Assembly (NCBI RefSeq): GCF_001905665.1
Contig: NZ_LIVX01000010.1
Span: 217,953 to 281,952, forward strand
Source of the DNA: Streptomyces sp. CB02261
GTDB taxonomy: Bacteria; Actinomycetota; Actinomycetes; Streptomycetales; Streptomycetaceae
Reading direction: 5' to 3'
DNA length: 64,000 nt
Part shown: positions 37,103 to 44,535 of the stretch, piece by piece
Position numbering within the stretch: position 1 is the stretch's first letter
How the letters are laid out: each line of letters starts with the position of its first letter
Translations under genes and position numbers: made by a program
Notes under the pieces: model-generated
The model's input: only the letters and a program-made list of their open reading frames with translations
Databases searched by the model: none
Told to the model about the DNA's origin: nothing

Positions 37103-37877
37103 CCCTCGTCCCGCCCGCCGCAGCCGTCGTCGTACCACCCCTCCGCCCGGCCGCGCCCGCCCCCGACGCCCCGCCCGCGACGGACACCGGCGTACGCGAC
37201 GACAGCACGCCCGCGCCCACGGCGGAGCCGCCGCACGCCGAGCCTTCGCACGAGCAGGCCGGGCAGGCCGGCGAGGCCCCGCATGCCGAGCCGCCGCACG
37301 CCGAGCCGACGCACGAGCAGCCCGCGCAGGCCGGCGAGGCCCCGCACGCCGGGCCTTCGCACGAGCAGGGCGGGCAGCCCCCGCACGCCGAGCCGCCGCA
37401 CGCCGGGCCTTCGCACGAGCAGGGCGGCCAGCCGCCGCTCGCCGAGCCTCCCCCCGAGGAGCCCCCGCTCGCCGACCCGGGAAACCAGGAGGCGACCCCC
37501 GCAGTGCCGCCCCCGGCGCCCTCCGACCTCGCCCCCGGCCCCCGCGTGCGGCCCGTCCGGGTCGACCCGCCCGCCGGTGCGCGCGCCGACGCCGAGGACG
37601 GGACCCCGCGAGGGACCGGCCGTCGGCCCCGGTTCGGGGTCGTGGCGGTGCCGGAGCCGTCCCGGGCGGCGTCCGCCCGGCGGCGGAGCGTCCCGTCCGT
37701 ACGGGCCGTGCGGCTGACGGACGAGCCGGCCACTCCGGCCGACCGCTCCACGACCACGGCGGCGGCCGTCACCCCCGTCCCCCTGCCCGTACCCCCCCCC
37801 CCCCCCCCCCCGCCGTACCGACCCCCACCCCGACCCCGACAGCGACCGAGAGCCCGACCGAGGAGCCCCAGCCGTGA
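37099..37877 (+). CDS. Pro/His-rich repeat protein, frame broken at a 20-C run
   Basis: The GTG at 37099 overlaps the preceding stop and opens a Pro/Ala/Glu/His-rich frame for ~230 codons, including tandem PHAEPSHEQ/PHAGPSHEQGGQ units (37228-37440). At 37792-37811 there are 20 consecutive C. As written, the frame then runs on in nonsense over the next gene. One added C or two fewer would bring it into the frame reading ...PTPTPTPTATESPTEEPQP and a TGA that overlaps the next GTG. The intended product is therefore ~258-259 aa and probably disordered. No catalytic motif. A sequencing slip is the simplest cause; real slippage is possible. Confidence 0.6.
37228..37440 (+). repeat. Tandem repeats encoding PHAEPSHEQ-type units
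   Basis: Imperfect direct repeats of 'ccgcacgccgagcc...' and 'tcgcacgagcagg...' encode about five alternating PHAxP and SHEQ units with variable GQAGEA or GGQPP spacers. Histidines recur every 8-12 residues. Confidence 0.65.
37792..37811. repeat. Homopolymer run of 20 C
   Basis: Twenty consecutive C, encoding polyproline, inside the second gene of the SMC operon. It is by far the longest mononucleotide run I noticed in the window and it coincides with the change of reading frame. Confidence 0.9.
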
Positions 37878-38788
37878 GCGAAACCCACGCCGAGTACGCC
37901 GACGCGTGGGGCGAGCCGGAGCCCCCGCAGCCCGCGACCGCCTCCACGACCGGCGCCGCCACGGCACCCGTCACCCCCGCCGACGCCGCCGACGCGGCCC
38001 GGCTCGTCTCCTTCGGGCTCCAGCCCAAGCTGCTGCCGGCCCGCGACGCCGAGTACGGGGAACTCCTCCGGCGCTACCGGGAGAACCCGGCCTTCGCGCG
38101 CCTGGCCGACGCCGTCGCCACCGGCCTCGGTCTCGTCGTCCTGGAGGTCTCCCCACGCGCGGGCATGGCCGTCACCGCGGGCGAGGACTCCGTCTTCGCC
38201 GTCCGCATGGGCGACTACGCGCGCCGCGCCTCCACGGACTCCGCCGACAGGTTCCTGCACGGCCTGGCCCATCTGGCCGTCGCCGCCATGGCCTTCCCCC
38301 GCCCCGAGGACCTCGCGGACGACGCGTACATCGGCCGTCTCACGGTCAACGGCGTGGACGCGTTCGTCCGCCAGGCGTGCCTGCGGCTCGAACAGCGGGC
38401 GGAGGAGCAGGGCGAGAACACCGATCCGGCCTCGGACGCCCCCGGCCTGGAGGCGGCCTGGCGGATCTACGCCCGCCGCAGCGCCACCGGTGCCACCAAG
38501 GACGCCCGCCGCCTCGCCGGGTCCACCACCGGCATCGTCGGCAAGGCGGCCGCCTTCCTCACCGACTCCGGTTTCCTCCAGCGCACCGGCGACGAGGGCG
38601 GCGGCTCCTACCGGACCACCGCCCGCTACCAGCTCCAGGTCCGTGACATGGCCGGTTCCGCCGCCATGGCCGAGCTCCTCGACCTGGGCGTCGTCCCCGT
38701 CAGCGACGGCTCCGCGACCCTCGTCCCGCCGCCCGAGGGCGACGACCTGGAGCTCGTGGCCGACGCGGGCCTGCCCTTCCACGCGTAA
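37874..38788 (+). CDS. MukE/JetB-like accessory subunit of the SMC system
   Basis: A 304-aa protein with a disordered, acidic N-terminus (~1-40), then a helical/winged-helix body (LLRRYRENPAFARLADAVATGLGLVVLEVSPRAGMAVT...FAVRMGDYARR, and GIVGKAAAFLTDSGFLQRTGDEGGGSYRTTARYQLQVRDMAG). The second part reads like a wHTH. In bacterial MukBEF, MksBEF and JetABC sets a winged-helix KITE protein occupies this position. GTG start overlapping the previous TGA. Assignment rests on context and fold impression only. Confidence 0.6.
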   Translation: MSETHAEYADAWGEPEPPQPATASTTGAATAPVTPADAADAARLVSFGLQPKLLPARDAEYGELLRRYRENPAFARLADAVATGLGLVVLEVSPRAGMAVTAGEDSVFAVRMGDYARRASTDSADRFLHGLAHLAVAAMAFPRPEDLADDAYIGRLTVNGVDAFVRQACLRLEQRAEEQGENTDPASDAPGLEAAWRIYARRSATGATKDARRLAGSTTGIVGKAAAFLTDSGFLQRTGDEGGGSYRTTARYQLQVRDMAGSAAMAELLDLGVVPVSDGSATLVPPPEGDDLELVADAGLPFHA

Positions 38789-38854
38789 CCGAACCGGCGT
38801 CACCGCCCCGCGCAACCGACCTTCCAGAGCACGAGAGCACGAGAGTCCCTCGCC

Positions 38855-41800
38855 ATGTACGAGCTGTCCCGGGTCCGCCTGTACTCCATCGGTCCCGCCG
38901 GTGCGCGTTACGCCGACACCGTCCTGGACCTGCGGGGGGTCGGCGCGCCCGTGCCCCACCCCGCCCCCACGCAGGCGGAGTTCTTCGAGGAGGAACCGGT
39001 CGGTCCGCCGCGCCGCCCGGCCCCCGCGGGCGTGCTCTTCCTGGAGAACGGCGGCGGCAAGTCCGTCCTCCTCAAGCTGATCTTCTCGGTGATGCTCCCC
39101 GGCCACCGCAACACCCTGGGCGGCGCCAGCTCCGGCGTCCTGCGCAAGTTCCTCCTCGCCGACGACTGCGGCCACGTGGCACTGGAGTGGCAGCACACCC
39201 TCACCGGCGAACTGGTCGTCGTGGGCAAGGCCAGCGAGTGGCGGGGCCGGCAGGTCTCCCACGACCCGAGGAAGTTCGCGGAGGCCTGGTACTCCTTCCG
39301 GCCCGGCCCCGGACTCAGCCTGGACAACCTCCCCGTCGCCGAGGCGACCTCCGTCCGCCCGCCCGTCGAGGGCGCCTCCGGCGCGACCGGCCGCCGCCGC
39401 ACGATGAAGGGCTTCCGCGACGCGATCACGGAGGCCGGCAAGGCGTACCCGCATCTGGAGGTCTACTGGGAGGAGATCCACGACCGCTGGAACGAGCACC
39501 TGGGCGAACTCGGTCTCGACCCCGAACTCTTCCGCTACCAGCGCGAGATGAACGCCGACGAGGGCGAGGCCGCCGGTCTCTTCGCGGTCAAGAAGGACTC
39601 CGACTTCACCGACCTGCTGCTGCGCGCCGTCACCGACACCCGGGACACCGACGGACTCGCCGACCTCGTCGGCGGCTTCGGCAACAAGCTCGGGCGACGC
39701 GCCGAACTGACCGCCGAGCGCGAGTTCACGGCCGGTTCGGTGGACCTCCTCAACCGGATCGTCGAGGCCGCCGAGACCCGGTCCCGCGCGCGCGAGGTCC
39801 ACACGGCCTCCGAGCGCCGCACCCGCACCCTGGCCCGCCGGCTCTCCGCCCGCGCCGCCGCGGAGCGCGGCCGCGGCGCCGAGCTGGCCCAGCAGGTCAC
39901 CTCCGCGGCGGACGCCGTCGCCGAGGCCGAGACCGCGCGGGGCCGCAGCGCGCGCATCGCCGCCGAACTCGCCTACCGGCACGCCTCCCTGGCCCTGACC
40001 GCCGCCGAGAAGGGCGCCGCGTCCCAGCGCCGCGAACTCACCGACGCCCGCACGGTGCACTCCGCCTGGCAGGCGGCCGAGGTCGTCCTCCGCCACCGCG
40101 CCGCGAGCGACCGCTCCGCGCGCGTGGCCGCCGCCATCCGGGAGGCCGAGCGGGACGCCGCCCCGGCGCTCGCGGCCCGCGCCGAGGCGGCCGCCGACCT
40201 CGTACGGGCGCTCGCCGCCGCCGCCGAGGAGGGCGAGCGCCACGCGGCGGAGGAGGAGGAACGCTCCACCGCCCTCCAGGAAGTGGGTGAGACCGCCCAC
40301 CGCGACGCCACGGTCGCCGCCACCGAGGCCCAGCGCGCCCGCAGCGAGGCAGGACACCTGCGCCAGCGGCTCGCCGAGGTGGAGCAGGAGACCGCCGAGG
40401 CGGTACGGGCCGGCTGGCTCGACGACTCCGCGCCCGACGCCGACCCCGCCCGCGCGGCGCTCGCCGCGAGCGACGCCGAGAAGACGACGGTCGCCGCCTG
40501 GGACACGGCCCGCGAGGCCGCCCGCACCGCCGCGGACCGCGCGCGTGAGGCCGCGGGCGCCGAGTCCCGCGCCGAACTCGCCGCCGCCCGCGCCGCGGAC
40601 GCGGCCGAGGCCGCCGGGAACGCCTACGACGCGGAGCGCCGCGCCGCCGAGTTCCTCGCCGCCGAGGAACGCCTCGCCGAACTCCTGAGCCTCCCCGCCA
40701 ACGGCTCCGTCCGCCCCGCCACCGGCTCCCCCTTCCCGGGGCAGCGTGCGGCCACCGCTCCGGCCGGCGACGGCCAGGACCGGGACCCCGCCGACGGCGA
40801 CGTCACCCCCGGCGGGCCCGCGCCCCAGGGGCCGCTCACCGTCACCGAGTTCGACCGGTACGCCGACGACCTGCGCGGCATGCTCGACCAGGCCGTCACC
40901 AACGCCGAGCGCCAGCTCTTCGACCTGCGCACCGCCGCCGCCGACGACTCCCGCATCCTCGGGGCGCTCGGCGACGGCGGCCTGCTGCCGCCGGGGCCCG
41001 ACGTCCTCGCCACCGTCGAGTACCTCGGCGAGCACGGCATCCCCGCCCTCCCCGGCTGGCGCTACCTCGCCCAGTCCGTGGACCCCGCCGACCACGCGCG
41101 CGTCCTCGCGGCCCGCCCCGAGCTCGTCGACGGCGTCGTGATCACCGACCCCGTCTCGTACGGACGCGCCCGCGAGGTCCTCGGCTCGGCCGCCCTGCTG
41201 CCACGCTCCGCCGTGGCCGTCGGCACCGCCGCCGCGCTGCTGGCCCCGGTGCCGGCGCAGGACCCGACGGGCGACACGGGGGTCTTCCTCGTCCCGCCGA
41301 ACCCGGCCATGCACGACGAGCACGCGGCCGACGAGGAGCGCCACGCCCTGCGCGCCCGTGCCGCCGCGCGCGACGAGGAGATCCGTACCCTCGCCGCCCG
41401 GCTCGCCGGGGACCGCTCCCTCGCGGCCCGGATCGGGTCCTGGCGCGCCGACTGCCCGCCCGGGATGCTCGCCGAGCTCGCCGCCGTCGCCACGACCGCC
41501 CGTGAGACCGCCGAGGCGGCCGCCGCGACCCTCGACGAGGCCCGGTCCGCTCGCGCGGAGGCCGAGGAGGCGGCCGCGGAGGCCGCCCAGGTCAGGGACG
41601 AGCGCCAGGAGGCGGCGCAGCGCGCCCGCCGCGTCGCCGACGCCCTCGCGGGCCTCGCCTTCCGGCTGCGGGAGCGCTCCGCCTGGCAGGCCAAGCTGCG
41701 TGAACTCGCCGACGACGCCGCCGAGGCCGAGGCCCGCGCCCAGACCTGTCTGGAACGCGCCCGTGCCGCCGACGAGGACCGCCGCGCGACCCAGCGCTCC

Positions 41801-43564
41801 GCCGACGACGCCCACCGCACCGCCCGCGCCCTGCGGGCCGAGCGCGCCGAGATCGCCGGCGCCCCCGACACCCTCCCCGAGGGCGACGCGCCCGCGTCCC
41901 GCGCCGCGCTCCCGACCCTGCGCGAGGCCTACCGGGCCGCCTCCCAGCTGTACGAGAAGGTCGGCGTGGGCGCCGACCTGCGCGCCGAGCAGGCCCGGGC
42001 CGAGAGCGACGAGTCCGCCGCCCTCGCCGAACTCGACCGCCTCACCAACAAGGTCAGGACCCGCGCCGAGCAGCTCCTCGAATCCACCGACGGCGCCGAC
42101 GGCCCGTCCCGGCAGGCCGCGGCCGCCCGCGCCGAGGCCCTCGTGCAGATGCTGGAGACCCGCGCGTCGGAGGCGAGCGAGAAGCTCGGCCGGCTCCGCG
42201 GCGAGGCCGAGCGCCTCGCCCCCGAGGACGGCGAGGCGCACACCGAGCTGCCCGACGAGCTGGTGCCCGCCGACGCCGAACAGGCACAGGTGCTGCTCCG
42301 CACCGCCGGCGCCGAACTCGCCTCCCGTACCGACGCCCTGGACGCGGCGCGCACCGCCCACGCCGGCCTGCTCCGCGACCACCGGGCCGCCGAGGACGCG
42401 GCCGGCGGCTTCGAGGAGACCGCGGCCCTGCTGCGGGACCTGCTCCGCGACCACACGGACGAGGAGCGGGACGAGGCCGAGGCGTACCCGGGCAGCCTGG
42501 AGGAGGCCCGCACGACGGCCGCCGAGACGCGCCGCGCGCTGCGCGGCTGCACCGCCGAGCTGTCCGCGGCGGACGCCGCCGTCCGCGAGGCGAGCGACAT
42601 CCTCGTACGGCACGCCAACTCCACCCGTTACGAACAGGTGCGCACCCCGGCCCGCCAGCAGATCCGCGAACTGCCGGCGTCCGCCCTGCCCGAGCACGCC
42701 GCGAAGTGGGCCGAGGCCTTCGCGCCGCGCCTGCGGGTCCTCACCGACGAACTGGAGCAGCTGGAGCGCAACCGCGACTCGATCGTGGACCGGCTGCGCG
42801 GCCTCGTGGAGTCGTCCCTGGCGACGCTCCGCTCCGCGCAGCGCCTCTCCCGGCTCCCCGAGGGCCTCGGCGAGTGGTCGGGGCAGGAGTTCCTGCGGAT
42901 CCGCTTCGAGGAGCCCGACCAGGCCACCCTCGCGGAGCGGCTCGGCGAGGTCGTCGACGAGGCCACCCGCGCCGCCGTCAAGAAGAACTCCGACCTGCGC
43001 CGCGACGGCATGTCGCTCCTGCTGCGCGGAGTTCAGGCGGCCCTCGAACCGAAGGGGGTCTCCGTCGAGATCCTCAAGCCGGACGCGGTGCTCCGCGCCG
43101 AGCGGGTGCCCGTCGGGCAGATGGGCGACGTCTTCTCCGGCGGTCAGCTGCTCACCGCCGCCATCGCCCTGTACTGCACGATGGCGGCGCTCCGCTCCAA
43201 CGACCGGGGCCGCGACAAGCACCGCCACGCGGGCACGTTGTTCCTTGACAACCCGATCGGCCGCGCCAACGCCACCTACCTCCTGGAGCTCCAGCGGGCC
43301 GTGTCGGACGCGCTGGGCGTCCAGCTGCTGTACACGACGGGCCTCTTCGACACGACGGCCCTCGCCGAGTTCCCGCTGGTGATCCGGCTGCGCAACGACG
43401 CCGACCTCCGGGCCGGGCTGAAGTACATCAGCGTGGAGGAGCACCTGCGTCCGGGGCTGCCCCAGACCGCGGGGGAGGGGGAGACGATCCACGGCGAGAT
43501 CACGGCGACCCGGATGTTCCGCCGTCACACGAGCGACGACCCGACCGCGCCGCAGGCCTCGTAG
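38855..43564 (+). CDS. SMC-like ATPase (1569 aa)
   Basis: A very large coiled-coil ATPase. The N-terminal head has Walker A in LFLENGGGKSVLLKLIF (Lys69). Two long Ala/Glu/Arg coiled-coil tracts (~residues 290-600 and ~820-1340) flank a less helical middle (~620-810, PGPDVLATVEYLGEHGIPALPGWRYL) that could be a hinge. The C-terminal head carries the ABC signature FSGGQLLTAA (1427-1431) and Walker B TLFLDNPIGRANATYLL (Asp1465). The residue after that Asp is Asn1466, where most SMC/ABC ATPases have the catalytic Glu. The family resembles the uncharacterised 'chromosome segregation ATPase-like' proteins of actinobacteria. It probably forms a DNA-loop-extruding complex with the two upstream subunits (inference). 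Confidence 0.85.
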   Translation: MYELSRVRLYSIGPAGARYADTVLDLRGVGAPVPHPAPTQAEFFEEEPVGPPRRPAPAGVLFLENGGGKSVLLKLIFSVMLPGHRNTLGGASSGVLRKFLLADDCGHVALEWQHTLTGELVVVGKASEWRGRQVSHDPRKFAEAWYSFRPGPGLSLDNLPVAEATSVRPPVEGASGATGRRRTMKGFRDAITEAGKAYPHLEVYWEEIHDRWNEHLGELGLDPELFRYQREMNADEGEAAGLFAVKKDSDFTDLLLRAVTDTRDTDGLADLVGGFGNKLGRRAELTAEREFTAGSVDLLNRIVEAAETRSRAREVHTASERRTRTLARRLSARAAAERGRGAELAQQVTSAADAVAEAETARGRSARIAAELAYRHASLALTAAEKGAASQRRELTDARTVHSAWQAAEVVLRHRAASDRSARVAAAIREAERDAAPALAARAEAAADLVRALAAAAEEGERHAAEEEERSTALQEVGETAHRDATVAATEAQRARSEAGHLRQRLAEVEQETAEAVRAGWLDDSAPDADPARAALAASDAEKTTVAAWDTAREAARTAADRAREAAGAESRAELAAARAADAAEAAGNAYDAERRAAEFLAAEERLAELLSLPANGSVRPATGSPFPGQRAATAPAGDGQDRDPADGDVTPGGPAPQGPLTVTEFDRYADDLRGMLDQAVTNAERQLFDLRTAAADDSRILGALGDGGLLPPGPDVLATVEYLGEHGIPALPGWRYLAQSVDPADHARVLAARPELVDGVVITDPVSYGRAREVLGSAALLPRSAVAVGTAAALLAPVPAQDPTGDTGVFLVPPNPAMHDEHAADEERHALRARAAARDEEIRTLAARLAGDRSLAARIGSWRADCPPGMLAELAAVATTARETAEAAAATLDEARSARAEAEEAAAEAAQVRDERQEAAQRARRVADALAGLAFRLRERSAWQAKLRELADDAAEAEARAQTCLERARAADEDRRATQRSADDAHRTARALRAERAEIAGAPDTLPEGDAPASRAALPTLREAYRAASQLYEKVGVGADLRAEQARAESDESAALAELDRLTNKVRTRAEQLLESTDGADGPSRQAAAARAEALVQMLETRASEASEKLGRLRGEAERLAPEDGEAHTELPDELVPADAEQAQVLLRTAGAELASRTDALDAARTAHAGLLRDHRAAEDAAGGFEETAALLRDLLRDHTDEERDEAEAYPGSLEEARTTAAETRRALRGCTAELSAADAAVREASDILVRHANSTRYEQVRTPARQQIRELPASALPEHAAKWAEAFAPRLRVLTDELEQLERNRDSIVDRLRGLVESSLATLRSAQRLSRLPEGLGEWSGQEFLRIRFEEPDQATLAERLGEVVDEATRAAVKKNSDLRRDGMSLLLRGVQAALEPKGVSVEILKPDAVLRAERVPVGQMGDVFSGGQLLTAAIALYCTMAALRSNDRGRDKHRHAGTLFLDNPIGRANATYLLELQRAVSDALGVQLLYTTGLFDTTALAEFPLVIRLRNDADLRAGLKYISVEEHLRPGLPQTAGEGETIHGEITATRMFRRHTSDDPTAPQAS

Positions 43565-43616
43565 CGCGACGGCGCACGCCCGGAGCGGGACGCCGGGCGT
43601 CCCCCGGCGATACGGC

Positions 43617-43653
43617 GAGCGGCCCGGCCCCTGTCGAGGGGGCCGGGCCGCTC
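43617..43653. terminator. Bidirectional terminator after the SMC operon
   Basis: A perfect 15-bp stem (43617-43631 with 43639-43653) and 7-nt loop, 52 nt after the ATPase stop and facing the convergent membrane gene. Confidence 0.75.
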
Positions 43654-43714
43654 ACCTGCTCCGTACCGTCTTCTCCGTGCCGCGCGGCTCAGGATTCTCC
43701 GTGCCGCGCGTGGC

Positions 43715-44086
43715 TCAGGCCGCCTCGGACAGCGACGCCGCCCCCGGCTGCCGGCCCTCGTCGTGCTTCTCCCGGAGGGGCCGGCGTGCCGTGCTGCTCG
43801 GCTCCGACACCACACCGTTGCGCTGGCGCCACACCTGACGGGTGATCCAGACGTCGAGGACACTCCAGGTGGCCACGACGGTGAAGACCACCGCGCTGAC
43901 GGTCACGGGGAACGCCAGCCAAGAGCCCGCCAGGGAGCACAAGAAGGCCACCACCGCCTGGATGATTGTCACCGATGTGATCATCACGGCCCGGACGGCG
44001 GCGGTACGCACCGGATCGGGCATCCGCCGTCGGCCCCGCTCCTCGTCCACCCACAACTGCCGCGCCGACCGCGCCTCGTGTTCCAT
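43715..44086 (-). CDS. Small membrane protein with two helices
   Basis: A 123-aa protein. The N-terminus is charged (MEHEARSARQLWVDEERGRRR). Two adjacent hydrophobic helices follow at ~35-80 (VMITSVTIIQAVVAFLCSLAGSWLAFPVTVSAVVFTVVATWSVLDVWI), then a basic, probably disordered tail. No family recognised. I prefer the internal ATG to one 7 codons upstream because the shorter form has GGGGAG before it. Confidence 0.6.
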   Translation of the reverse strand: MEHEARSARQLWVDEERGRRRMPDPVRTAAVRAVMITSVTIIQAVVAFLCSLAGSWLAFPVTVSAVVFTVVATWSVLDVWITRQVWRQRNGVVSEPSSTARRPLREKHDEGRQPGAASLSEAA

Positions 44087-44435
44087 TGTCCTGTCACTCC
44101 CCACCACTGAACGACTTCAGGATCGGCTGCCCGTCTTGCGCGCCTTTACACGGACAGAACCCTCCCCGTACCTATTGACGCACGCCAGAGGGAAAAGGTT
44201 TCGCCCGCCCCCGGGTGAACATGACACGGAGTGGAGCGGAACGAACAATTCGAGCCATCCCCTGACGGTGGGAAATTGGCGCGTCATCAGGTGTCCTGCG
44301 CCACAGCGGCCGACCCCAACTCACCGAATAGCAGGACATCTCATGATCAACACTCACTCGACAGGCTGAAAATAGCGCGGACATGCCTTCGGGAAGGCCC
44401 TGATGCAGTAGTAGGCTCGCGCCGCCGTTTGTTGA

Positions 44436-44480
44436 AACTCAAGTGTCGGAACTCAAGGTTGACGCCGCGTGTTGACGCCG
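44436..44480 (+). repeat. Paired direct repeats ahead of the conservon
   Basis: AACTCAAG occurs at 44436 and 44450, and TTGACGCCG at 44459 and 44472, so two different direct repeats lie head to tail 56-100 nt before cvnA. They may be regulator or promoter elements. The remaining 449-nt gap 44087-44535 holds no gene that I can support. Confidence 0.35.
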
Positions 44481-44535
44481 GACGTCACGAACGTGAAGGA
44501 CCCCCGCGCACACGGGGGCCGAGCTGGGGGAGGCC

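Noticed and set aside
37099..38646. A single 515-aa protein read through the C run
   Set aside because: After the C run this frame is an Arg/Pro-rich shadow of the next gene, which has a proper overlapping GTG start and ordinary composition in its own frame.
37769..43528. A 1919-aa minus-strand frame opposite the SMC operon
   Set aside because: Gly/Arg/Val-rich antisense shadow typical of high-GC coding DNA; the plus-strand genes have motifs and overlaps.
35558..43564. Calling this locus Wadjet (JetABCD)
   Set aside because: No JetD-like nuclease is adjacent on either side, the ATPase is much longer than typical JetC, and the homology of the small subunits cannot be shown by eye.
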